From assembly GCF_016862935.1 (NCBI RefSeq), contig NZ_BONX01000028.1, positions 1 through 64,000 of the forward strand: DNA of 64,000 bases, in the 5' to 3' direction. The notes under the pieces were generated by a model. The model was not told where the DNA came from, did no database searches, and worked only from the letters and a program-made list of their open reading frames with translations. Source of the DNA: Plantactinospora mayteni (lineage in GTDB: Bacteria; Actinomycetota; Actinomycetes; Mycobacteriales; Micromonosporaceae). A program made the position numbers and the translations under genes. Of the stretch, positions 33,774 through 41,457 are shown piece after piece. Every line of letters starts with the position of its first letter. Positions within the stretch are counted from its first letter, which is position 1.

Positions 33774-34024
33774 GGTCTCCCTCGAGGTGGAACCCCGCTG
33801 ACATCCACCCGCTTGACGCCGACGCGGATGCCATTGCCCGTGAATCCATTGGTCCCCTGGCGATCGGCAGCCGCTGGGGCCTGAACCAGCTCGGTCTGGG
33901 TCAGGACCTGGTGCGCCTGCGAACGCTGGAGGAGTTCAGTGATCAGCATGCCGCCGACCTCTGACACCGGAGCTGGGGCAGCAGGCAGCGCCCACGGTCG
34001 CTGGGTGACATAGGTCGTCCCCAT
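33767..34024 (-). CDS. 85-codon upstream ORF in the whiB7 leader
   Basis: The ATG at 34024 follows AGGAGGTG at 6 bases, a full-length match to the anti-Shine-Dalgarno sequence and one of the best in the window. The product starts MGTTYVTQRPWALPAAPAPV and ends RVDVSGVPPRGRPV, with no recognised domain. Its TAA lies inside hairpin 2 of the leader, 135 bases before the whiB7 start. Position and structure suggest a regulatory leader ORF sensing ribosome stalling, but an independent small protein cannot be excluded. Confidence 0.6.
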   Translation of the reverse strand: MGTTYVTQRPWALPAAPAPVSEVGGMLITELLQRSQAHQVLTQTELVQAPAAADRQGTNGFTGNGIRVGVKRVDVSGVPPRGRPV

Positions 34025-34205
34025 CGGGGCCACCTCCTGACTCTCGCTCGTCGCCAACATCGGACTCAATACCCCTCTTGAGCAGCCGGAAAGCCGCCGC
34101 TCGCGAGGTGTGCCATGAGGCTATGCCTCCTTCGGGCAGGAGGGCAAACGAATTACGGCGAGATTGCGGAACTTTCTTCCGACACCCGCCGACGGGCCCC
34201 TCGGC

Positions 34206-36371
34206 TCAGCCCGGCGTCGGCTCGGACTCCTCCGTCAGCAGCACGTCGTCGACCCGGACGCCGTCGACCAGGGCGAGCACCGCGTCGCCGTACAGGGCGA
34301 CCTTGCGGGGGCCGATCCCGGCGATGGCCAGCAGTTCCGCCGGGCGGGTGGGGCGGCGTTCGGCCAGTGCGAGCAGGGTGGCGTCGGTGAAGACCACGTA
34401 TGCCGGGACCTTCTGCGCCCCGGCGACCCGGGCCCGCCAGTCGCGCAGCCGGTCGAGGAGTTCCTCGTCGAGGTCGGACGGGCAGGTGGCGCAGCGGCCG
34501 AGTTTGCGGTCCGCGCCGGCCAGCAGGGTCGCTCCGCAGACCCGGCAGGAGACGACCTGGGTACGCCGACGGTCGGGTTTCCGACTGCCGGCGGGCGCGT
34601 CGACGGTGCGCCCAGCGCCGGAACGGTCGAACTGGGGCAGGAACCGGCACGGCCGCCGGGCCCGACCGCCGGGCGAGCGCGCCGAGGCGTACGACAGCCA
34701 GAGCCACTGGCGGGCCCGGGTCACCCCGACGTAGAGCAGCCGGCGCTCCTCCTCCACCTGTTCGGCGGTCTTCGCGTAGCTGGTCGGCAGCGTGCCGTCG
34801 GAGAGCCCGACCAGGAACACCGCGTCCCACTCCAGCCCCTTCGCCGAGTGCAGCGACGCCAGCGTCACGCCCTCGACCGTCGGCACGTGCTGCGCGGCGG
34901 CCCGCCGACCCAACTCGGCGCAGAAGTCCGCCAACGACACCGGCCGTTCCACACTGGCAGCCTCGCCGATCGGTAGCAGCACCGGCGTGGCCGCGTACTC
35001 CTCGGCGAGCTGGACCAGGGCGGCTAGCGCCTCCCAGCTCTCCCGGGCCGCGCCACCGGGCGGGGGCTGTTCGGGTGCCCAGCCGACCGCGGCCAGCGCC
35101 TCGACCACGGCCGGGACCAGCGGTGTCTCCCCCGGCGTCGACCGGGTCGCGGCGCGGAGCGCGACCAGCGCCTGCCGGATCTCGGGCCGCTCGAAGAAGC
35201 GCTCGGCGCCCTGCACCTGGTACGGCACCTCCGCCTCGGCGAGCGCCTTCTCGTACGCCTCGGACTGCGCGTTGGTCCGGAACAGTACGGCGATCTCCCG
35301 GGCCGGTGTGCCGGCGGCGATCAGGTCCCGGCAGCGCACCGCCACGGCGGCGGCCTCGGCCGGCTCGTCCGGGAAGATCCGCAGGTCCGGCTCGGCACCC
35401 GGCGGCCGTTGCCCGACCAACTCCAGCCGCAGTCGCGCCTCGGCACCCCGGGCCTGCCGGATCACCGCGTTCGCCAGCCCGACCACCTGCGGGGTCGAGC
35501 GGTAGTCCCGGACCAGCCGGACCACCACCGCGTCCTGGCGCAGCCGGGGAAAGTCGATCAGGTACGCCGAGGTGGCACCGGTGAACGAGTAGATCGTCTG
35601 GCTGGCGTCGCCGACCACGGTCAGGTCGTCCCGGCCGCCCAGCCAGACGTCCAGCAACCGCTGCTGGAGCGGGTTCACGTCCTGGTACTCGTCGACCACC
35701 AGGTGCCGGTACTGCGCGCGGATCTGCTCGGCGACGTCCGGGTGCTCCTCGATCCCCCAGACCGCCGCCCGGAGCATGTCCTCGAAGTCGATCACACCGT
35801 TGGCCCGTTTCACCTTCTCGTAGCCGGCGAAGACCTCGGCCACCTTCGCCGGGTCGTGTGGCGTCTCGCGCAGCGCCTTGGCCGCCGCGACGACGTACTC
35901 CCCCGGCTCGACCAGGGACGACTTGGCCCACTCGATCTCGCCGGCCAGGTCCCGCGCGGCGGCCCGGTCGGTGCGCAGCCCGACCCGGGCGGCGGCCAGG
36001 GTGACCAGCCGGACCTTGCTGTCCAGCAGCTCGGGCATCTCCCGCCCGGCGAGCAGCCGGGACGCGAAGTACCGGACCTGGCGCAGCGCGGCACCGTGGA
36101 ACGTCCGGGCCTGCACCCCCGGTACGCCGAGCGCGCCGAGCCGGGCCCGCAGCTCGGCGGCGGCCCGGGCGGTGAAGGTGACCGCGAGCACGTGCCGGGC
36201 GGCGATCTCCCCGGCCGTCACCCGGTACGCGATCCGGTGCGTGATCGCCCGGGTCTTGCCGGTGCCGGCGCCGGCCAGGATGCAGACCGGTCCGGCCGGA
36301 GCGGTCACCGCGGTGCGCTGCTCCGGGTCGAGTCCGGCCAGGATCCGTTCCACGCGCAAGTCAGCCGCCAC
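34206..36371 (-). CDS. uvrD2: ATP-dependent DNA helicase UvrD2
   Basis: A 721-residue superfamily-1A 3'-5' helicase. It has Walker A ILAGAGTGKTRAITHR (about 31-46), motif II VVDEYQDVNPLQ, motif III VVGDASQTIYSF and motif V/VI regions (LASLHSAKGLEWDAVFLVGL, LLYVGVTRARQWLWL). A four-cysteine segment (CRVCGATLL ... CATC) and a C-terminal HRDC domain (LLAIAGIGPRKVALYGDAVL) mark it as UvrD2 rather than UvrD1/PcrA. It unwinds DNA in repair and is essential in mycobacteria. It is divergent from mrx1, as in M. tuberculosis. Confidence 0.95.
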   Translation of the reverse strand: MAADLRVERILAGLDPEQRTAVTAPAGPVCILAGAGTGKTRAITHRIAYRVTAGEIAARHVLAVTFTARAAAELRARLGALGVPGVQARTFHGAALRQVRYFASRLLAGREMPELLDSKVRLVTLAAARVGLRTDRAAARDLAGEIEWAKSSLVEPGEYVVAAAKALRETPHDPAKVAEVFAGYEKVKRANGVIDFEDMLRAAVWGIEEHPDVAEQIRAQYRHLVVDEYQDVNPLQQRLLDVWLGGRDDLTVVGDASQTIYSFTGATSAYLIDFPRLRQDAVVVRLVRDYRSTPQVVGLANAVIRQARGAEARLRLELVGQRPPGAEPDLRIFPDEPAEAAAVAVRCRDLIAAGTPAREIAVLFRTNAQSEAYEKALAEAEVPYQVQGAERFFERPEIRQALVALRAATRSTPGETPLVPAVVEALAAVGWAPEQPPPGGAARESWEALAALVQLAEEYAATPVLLPIGEAASVERPVSLADFCAELGRRAAAQHVPTVEGVTLASLHSAKGLEWDAVFLVGLSDGTLPTSYAKTAEQVEEERRLLYVGVTRARQWLWLSYASARSPGGRARRPCRFLPQFDRSGAGRTVDAPAGSRKPDRRRTQVVSCRVCGATLLAGADRKLGRCATCPSDLDEELLDRLRDWRARVAGAQKVPAYVVFTDATLLALAERRPTRPAELLAIAGIGPRKVALYGDAVLALVDGVRVDDVLLTEESEPTPG

Positions 36372-36508
36372 AGGTAGGAATCATGGCAGCCCCTCCCGAC
36401 GTTGCACCTTTAGCCTGCGTGATCGACAACCCCGTGCGATCCGACGTCCGACCCGGCGAACCGGCCGGACCTGGCTGGAAACGATTGAGCACCGCGGAGG
36501 TCTCGACG

Positions 36509-36754
36509 ATGTTGACGATGTATTCCACGTCCTGGTGCGGCTACTGCCACCGGCTCAAGTCACAGCTTGACCGGGAGGGCATCGGGTACACGGTGGTGGA
36601 CATCGAGCAGGACCTGGCCGCCGCGGAGTACGTGATGAGCGTCAACGGCGGCAACCAGACCGTGCCGACGGTACGGTTCGACGACGGTTCGGCGCTGACC
36701 AACCCGTCGATCGTCGACGTCAAGAAGCACCTGGCCACGCTGGCCGCAAGCTGA
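36509..36754 (+). CDS. mrx1: Mycoredoxin-1-like glutaredoxin
   Basis: An 81-residue thioredoxin-fold protein with the active site WCGYC (Cys 10 and Cys 13), the cis-Pro motif TVPTVRFDDG and the C-terminal NPSIVDVKKHL helix. Mycoredoxins reduce mycothiol-mixed disulfides in actinobacteria. The ATG at 36509 is 8 bases after GGAGG; the longer upstream frame is not supported. It is divergent from uvrD2 with 137 bases between and ends at a convergent terminator. Confidence 0.92.
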   Translation: MLTMYSTSWCGYCHRLKSQLDREGIGYTVVDIEQDLAAAEYVMSVNGGNQTVPTVRFDDGSALTNPSIVDVKKHLATLAAS

Positions 36755-36761
36755 CCGGGTC

Positions 36762-36790
36762 GGCGGTGGGCCCGGCCCGGGCCCACCGCC
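36762..36790. terminator. Convergent terminator of mrx1 and the MFS gene
   Basis: GGCGGTGGGCCC (36762-36773) and GGGCCCACCGCC (36779-36790) form a perfect 12-base stem with a 5-base loop. Confidence 0.8.
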
Positions 36791-36803
36791 ATCGGCAGGT
36801 CGC

Positions 36804-38093
36804 TCAACGGGGCTGCGATCCCGAGGTCGGCGACGTCTCCGCGACGGGCGGGACGTCGGGCAGGATCACGTCCGGCGCCAGCACGCCCGGGTCCGCGTCG
36901 GGTCGGGCGGCGGGTGGCGCGGAGAGTTCCCGCCCCGCCCAGAGATATCCGGCCGCCATCGTCATCACCACCGCGATCACCACGAAGAGCAGCCGGTAGT
37001 CGACGAAGCCGACCAGCAGCGCCCCGGTACCGATCGAGATCGCCTGCGGGCCGCTGATCAGCGCCTCGGAGGCGGCGGCGACCCGGCCGAGCAGCCGACC
37101 CGGGGTGCGGCGCTGGATCAGGGTGTTCAACCCCACGAACGCGATCGGCAGGCCGAAGCCGAGCAGCACCAGGGCGACGAAGGCCAGCCAGATCGTCGGG
37201 TACGCCAGCAGCAGCGCACCGGGCGCGAAGAGTGCCACCCCGACGGCGAGGGCGGCCAACTCGCCGAACCGGCGTACCACGGCCGGGGAGGAGAGCCCGC
37301 CGAGCAGCCCGCCGATGCCCTGCACCGTGACCAGTACGCCCACGAAGCCCGGCTCCCGGCCCAGCCCCTGATCCACGTACGCGAAGATCAGCGACTCGCT
37401 GAACCCCATTACCAGTACGGCCAGCGCGGCGCCGACGACCGCCCGGCGCAGCGCCGGCTCGCCAACCATGTGCCGCAGTCCCGCCCCGACCTCGGTCACC
37501 CAGCGGAGCTGGGCCGGGCCGGGCTTCCGCTCGGCGATCCGCAGCGCGGAGACCGCGCAGGCGGCGGCGGTGAAGCCGGTCATGCCGACCGTCGGCAGGG
37601 TCCAGCCGCCGGCCCCGGTGTAGAGGGCCGCCCCGGCCAGCGGGCCGACCAGCCGGAGACCCTGCTTGACGGTCTGCAACGCGCCGTTCGCCTGGGCCAT
37701 CAGCTCCTCGGGCACGATCTCCTTGATCAGCCCGTTCAGGGTCGCGCCGAGGGCGACGTAGGAGAGCCCGTACAGGGCGCCCACGACGTAGATCACCCAG
37801 ACGTCGGTACGGTCCCGGACCAGGAACAGCGGGGTGAGTACCACCGCCGTGGCCAGGTTGGCGACCAGGAAGAACGGGCGGCGGCGGAACCGGTCCACCA
37901 CCCAGCCGACGATCGGGGCCAGAGCCATCGGCGCGATCATGGCGAAGATGGTGGCGCCGGCCATGCCGTCCGAACCGGTCAGGTCCTTCACCCAGACGGC
38001 CAGCGCCAACAGCATGATCGACTCTGCCGTCATGCTGAACACGAGACCGGCGAAGAGCAGCCGGAAGTCCGGGCGACGCAGGATGGTTCGCAT
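36804..38093 (-). CDS. MFS transporter
   Basis: A 429-residue major facilitator protein with about 11-12 membrane helices. The loop VDRFRRRPFFLVANL between helices 2 and 3 is the classic MFS signature region. It resembles drug-efflux (MFS_3-like) carriers, but the substrate is unknown; placement near whiB7 makes an efflux role attractive without proving it. The ATG at 38093 (MRTILRRPDFR) begins right before helix 1. The C-terminal tail of about 40 residues is cytoplasmic and Pro-rich. Confidence 0.82.
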   Translation of the reverse strand: MRTILRRPDFRLLFAGLVFSMTAESIMLLALAVWVKDLTGSDGMAGATIFAMIAPMALAPIVGWVVDRFRRRPFFLVANLATAVVLTPLFLVRDRTDVWVIYVVGALYGLSYVALGATLNGLIKEIVPEELMAQANGALQTVKQGLRLVGPLAGAALYTGAGGWTLPTVGMTGFTAAACAVSALRIAERKPGPAQLRWVTEVGAGLRHMVGEPALRRAVVGAALAVLVMGFSESLIFAYVDQGLGREPGFVGVLVTVQGIGGLLGGLSSPAVVRRFGELAALAVGVALFAPGALLLAYPTIWLAFVALVLLGFGLPIAFVGLNTLIQRRTPGRLLGRVAAASEALISGPQAISIGTGALLVGFVDYRLLFVVIAVVMTMAAGYLWAGRELSAPPAARPDADPGVLAPDVILPDVPPVAETSPTSGSQPR

Positions 38094-38497
38094 TCGAGGG
38101 GTCCCTTTCGAGGTGGCGGCGAGCCGCTCGGGGACGGCGGACACCCGGAGTTCAACGTGATCGTCGCCGAGGGCGGATCACGGGCACCGGGTCGCCCGCG
38201 GCGGCTGTTCGCCGTACTGGTTTGGGGGCGCGTTCTGGGGGTGGCGTACGGCGCGGTCGTCGTTGTGAGAATTCGTCGCAGTCGATGGTGGCGCGCCGGC
38301 CGGTCGCGCTCGGAGCTCGATCGGCTATCCGACGACAGGGGCCGGAAGTGTCCCGGAAAGCCTCCTCCATTTAGACACGCCGTTACCATTCGACGGCACG
38401 CCGTGAAGAACGAGCGGCATACTGGACCGCCGGGAGCGCGACCTGGACGGTCCGCACCTGCCCGGCGACGGGCTCGACGATCGAGAGCGAGGATCCG
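38094..38497. other. 404-bp divergent spacer, no gene seen
   Basis: The region separates the MFS gene and an XRE regulator gene. It must hold both promoters, yet no convincing -35/-10 pair or operator stands out. ORFs crossing it show no family resemblance. Confidence 0.4.
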
Positions 38498-39463
38498 ATG
38501 CCTCCTGCTCAACCCAGCCCGATCCTGCGGCGGCGCAGGCTCGGCACGGAACTGCGCAAGCTGCGGGAGTCCGCCAAGCTCACCGGCGACCAGGTCATCG
38601 AGGCGGTGGGGTGGGCATCGGCTTCCAAACTGTCCCGGCTGGAGAACGGCCGCAGCCGGCCCGACCTGCGTGACGTCCTCGACCTGCTGGACCTCTACAA
38701 GGTCACCGGGGCGCTGCGGGAAGAACTGACCGCGATCACCAACGAGGCCGGCGACATCCGGAGCTGGCTGCGCTCGTACGCGACGATGACGCCACGGCAG
38801 CGCGGCTACGCCGAACTGGAGGCCGGTTGCGCGGAGATCCGCGAGTACAGCCCGGTGATCGTGCCGGGTCTGTTGCAGACCAAGGCGTACGTCAAGCTGC
38901 GGATCGTCTCCTCCCGACAGCTCGTGGACGACCCCGACGCCGAGGACGCCGACACCGAGGTGGCGGCCCGGATGGCCCGGCAGTCGCTGCTCACCCGCGA
39001 GGTCGAACCGCCCCGCTATTCGGCGGTGATCGAGGAGGCCGCGCTCGGCGGCCGGGCCGGCCCCCGCGAGCTGCTGCGCGCCCAACTGATCCAGTTGCGC
39101 AAGCTCGCCGGGCTGCCGAACGTGACGCTCCAGGTGCTGCTCACCGAGCAGACCATCGCGAGCTGGTACCTGCCGCACACCGGGTTCTCGCTCTATCGCT
39201 TCGCCGAGCCGCAGGATCCGGAGACCCTCGCCATCGAGGGGCTGGCCACCAACCTGATGGTGACCGAACCGAAGGAGATCGCCACCTACTCGAAGGTCTT
39301 CGACTGGCTCCAGGACGCGGCGCTCGGTCCGGAGGAGACGATCACCTGGCTGTCCGACATGGCGGCGCAGCGCTCGTCAGCCCCCCGCAAGCCGGCGAGC
39401 CGCGACCCGGGGAGGCCGCCAACCCAGCGCAGTCGCCGCTCGGGACGGCTGACCGAGCAGTAG
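38498..39463 (+). CDS. XRE-family regulator with DUF5753 (no DUF397 partner)
   Basis: A 321-residue protein. An N-terminal Cro/CI helix-turn-helix spans about residues 14-70 (LGTELRKLRESAKLTGDQVIEA, KLSRLENGRSRPDL). A DUF5753 domain spans about 110-285 (YSPVIVPGLLQTKAYVKL). These regulators normally pair with a small DUF397 protein encoded just downstream; none follows here. The C-terminal tail is basic. ATG 38498 has a GAGGA site. Confidence 0.88.
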   Translation: MPPAQPSPILRRRRLGTELRKLRESAKLTGDQVIEAVGWASASKLSRLENGRSRPDLRDVLDLLDLYKVTGALREELTAITNEAGDIRSWLRSYATMTPRQRGYAELEAGCAEIREYSPVIVPGLLQTKAYVKLRIVSSRQLVDDPDAEDADTEVAARMARQSLLTREVEPPRYSAVIEEAALGGRAGPRELLRAQLIQLRKLAGLPNVTLQVLLTEQTIASWYLPHTGFSLYRFAEPQDPETLAIEGLATNLMVTEPKEIATYSKVFDWLQDAALGPEETITWLSDMAAQRSSAPRKPASRDPGRPPTQRSRRSGRLTEQ

Positions 39464-39551
39464 TCCGAACCCGGTCCCCGACGCGGTAGTCCCGGCCCTG
39501 CCGGCCGCCGACGGGTCCGCGACCGGGCCGGCACCGTACACAGACGAGTCC

Positions 39552-39588
39552 GCAGCCGCCGGCTCCCGTTCGGGGAGCCGGCGGCTGC
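39552..39588 (+). terminator. Terminator after the XRE-DUF5753 gene
   Basis: Perfect 16-base arms (GCAGCCGCCGGCTCCC at 39552-39567 and its complement at 39573-39588) enclose a 5-base loop. The rest of the 365-bp spacer (39464-39828) holds no gene but has CGCGTTTCAC twice, near 39648 and 39702, and the palindrome at 39754. Confidence 0.8.
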
Positions 39589-39753
39589 GTCGTACGCCGG
39601 AACGTCGCTGACCCAGTCAGCCGAGACCGTGCCGACCTCGCGTTTCACGGGCGTGGCGTTGACCCTGCGTCACCTGATCGGACGAGCAACTACTCCAATC
39701 GGCGCGTTTCACTTGCCCACCGGCCAAGAATGGGTGAACATAGCCCAAGGGGG

Positions 39754-39770
39754 ACGTGGAAGTTCCACGT
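39754..39770. promoter_or_regulatory. 17-bp palindrome upstream of a small gene
   Basis: ACGTGGAAGTTCCACGT is a perfect palindrome around one central base, 58 bases before the start codon at 39829. Its size and placement fit an operator for a dimeric regulator, possibly the XRE protein encoded upstream. Confidence 0.5.
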
Positions 39771-39828
39771 AATGACTTCGGTAGGTAATCGCAGAATCAT
39801 CGTCCGTCACCGGCCCTCGGAGACACCC

Positions 39829-40257
39829 ATGCGGTTTCTAATCGTTCGCACGGATATCCGTGCCGCCGCTGATGACGAGTTGGCCGCTGCCTGGGCGCAG
39901 GGGGAGCGCCTCCGCGACGAACAGACCTCTCCGGAACAGCGCCGTCAGACCGTCCGCGCCGAGGACCGGGACGCCGCCCTGCTGCTCGCCCGGGCACTGT
40001 CCAGCGTGGGCGCGGTTCGATCCGGACGGCAGCGGGTCAAGGTGGTCCCGGTGGGCGAGCCCGACCGGCGGCAGCGCAACAGCCCGTTCCGGGACCAGGC
40101 CGGTGACCTTGCCCTGCCCGGCGACCCCCACCGACCCGGCGTCGACTCCCCCGGCCCAGCCCCGGCCGAGTTCGGCCCGGCCCCGGCCGAGTTCGGCCCG
40201 CCGACCGGCGGCGACCCGCAACCCAGGAACCTCGGCCCGCCGTCGAGGTTCGGCTAG
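39829..40257 (+). CDS. Hypothetical protein with Pro-rich repeat tail
   Basis: 142 residues, not recognised. Residues 1-70 (MRFLIVRTDIRAAADDELAA ... RALSSVGAVRSGRQRVKVVPV) look like a compact alpha/beta domain. The tail is Pro/Gly-rich and includes the direct repeat PAPAEFGPAPAEFGP. ATG 39829 follows GGAG. No partner genes; a palindrome lies upstream. Confidence 0.55.
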   Translation: MRFLIVRTDIRAAADDELAAAWAQGERLRDEQTSPEQRRQTVRAEDRDAALLLARALSSVGAVRSGRQRVKVVPVGEPDRRQRNSPFRDQAGDLALPGDPHRPGVDSPGPAPAEFGPAPAEFGPPTGGDPQPRNLGPPSRFG

Positions 40258-40326
40258 ACGACCGTCGGCGGCCGGGGTGGCGTCCCCCGCCACGTACCAT
40301 GCCTGACCCGGCAACGACGGCCTATG

Positions 40327-40372
40327 ATCTTGGCCCGTGATCGTCGCGGCAACGACGGTCGCGGGCCAAGAT
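40327..40372. terminator. Hairpin between convergent genes
   Basis: ATCTTGGCCCG (40327-40337) pairs perfectly with CGGGCCAAGAT (40362-40372). It overlaps the outer end of the palindromic element by two bases. It could terminate either convergent gene. Confidence 0.5.
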
Positions 40373-40465
40373 TGAACCTTTTTCAACCTGAACCGCGCGG
40401 CGCTCACACACCGCGTCGGACCTTGCGGTCCGACGAACCGCAAGGGGAGGTTGAAAAAGGTTCAT
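40371..40465. repeat. Structured palindromic element, copy 2 (best preserved)
   Basis: A 95-bp element bounded by 17-base perfect terminal inverted repeats, TGAACCTTTTTCAACCT (40373-40389) and its complement (40448-40464). Inside is GTCGGACC-TTGC-GGTCCGAC (40415-40434). The alternative hairpin TTGCGGT/ACCGCAA (40423-40443) overlaps it. The related copy at 15017-15112 lies in the opposite orientation. It has no room for a protein, so it is a non-autonomous or RNA-structural element. Confidence 0.8.
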
Positions 40466-40485
40466 TTGGGCAGGCCCGGCCCGGA

Positions 40486-41457
40486 CTACCGGGCGTCCGC
40501 CAGCCAACTGCGGATCAGGAACAGCGCGATCGACGACGGCGGCGGCAACGCCAACCGCAGCCCGGCACCGACCTCGACCGCCTGGCCGGCAAGCACCGCC
40601 GCGATGTCCCGCCGGCTGAACCAGCCCGCGTGGGCGATCTCCGCCGGGTCCAGCCGGATCGGCCGCTCCGGGTCGGCGAGGGCGAAGAAGCCCAGCATCA
40701 GCGAGCCGGGGAACGGCCAGGACTGGCTGGCGACGTACCCGATGTGGTGCGGGACCAGGCCGACCTCCTCGGTGACCTCCCGGACCACCGCGTCCTCGGC
40801 CGACTCGCCCGGCTCGACGTAGCCGGCGAGGCAGGAGTATCGGCGGACGTCCCGCTCGGACCGCCAGGCCGCGTTGTTGCCGAGCAGGCACCGTCCGCCC
40901 GGGCCGGCGACCCCGTCGTGCACCAGCACGATCATCGCCGGATCGGTACGCGGCCAGAGCTGGTTGCCTGACTCGTCCCGCCGGGACCAGCCCGCGTCTC
41001 CGACCACCGTGGACAGACCGGTCAGCGACGAGTAGAGGTGCCGGGCGTGCCAGTTCGCCAACGCCACGGCGGTGGTGAAGAGGCCGGCGTCCCGGTCGCT
41101 GAGCAGGTGGCCGACGTCGCGCAGGTTCGCCGGCCGGGTGCCGGCCAGCTCCGGGAGCGGCGCGTCGACCGCGAAGACCGGTATCCCGTCCGGCTCGACG
41201 CCGAGGAAGAGCCGGGCGCCCGGCGCGCTGTCCCGGGCCGCGTCCGGGCCGAGCAGGATCAACTCCGGCTTGTCAGCGGCCGAGCCGACCAGGGTCCGGC
41301 CGCCGTTCGCCACGTCCACCACCAGCACCCGGGCCCGCTGCCAGGCGTCGGCCAACCACCGCTCGTCGGTACGCCGGTGCGCGGCGCGGTCGAGCGTGGA
41401 CCGGGCCAGTGGCGGATGACCGGCCGGCAGGTCCAGCGGCGGCGGGCCGGAGGTCAC
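40486..41457 (-). CDS. nudC: NADH pyrophosphatase NudC
   Basis: A 323-residue Nudix hydrolase. The Nudix box is GYVEPGESAEDAVVREVTEEVG and the NudC-specific motif SQSWPFPGSLMLGF follows about 15 residues later. It hydrolyses NAD(H) and may remove NAD caps from RNA. The usual four-cysteine zinc ribbon between the N-terminal and catalytic domains is absent: WHARHLYSSLTG and RDESGNQLWPRTDP occupy the places of the CxxC pairs. GTG 41457 overlaps the stop of the M16 gene (GTGA), so translation is coupled. Confidence 0.92.
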   Translation of the reverse strand: MTSGPPPLDLPAGHPPLARSTLDRAAHRRTDERWLADAWQRARVLVVDVANGGRTLVGSAADKPELILLGPDAARDSAPGARLFLGVEPDGIPVFAVDAPLPELAGTRPANLRDVGHLLSDRDAGLFTTAVALANWHARHLYSSLTGLSTVVGDAGWSRRDESGNQLWPRTDPAMIVLVHDGVAGPGGRCLLGNNAAWRSERDVRRYSCLAGYVEPGESAEDAVVREVTEEVGLVPHHIGYVASQSWPFPGSLMLGFFALADPERPIRLDPAEIAHAGWFSRRDIAAVLAGQAVEVGAGLRLALPPPSSIALFLIRSWLADAR

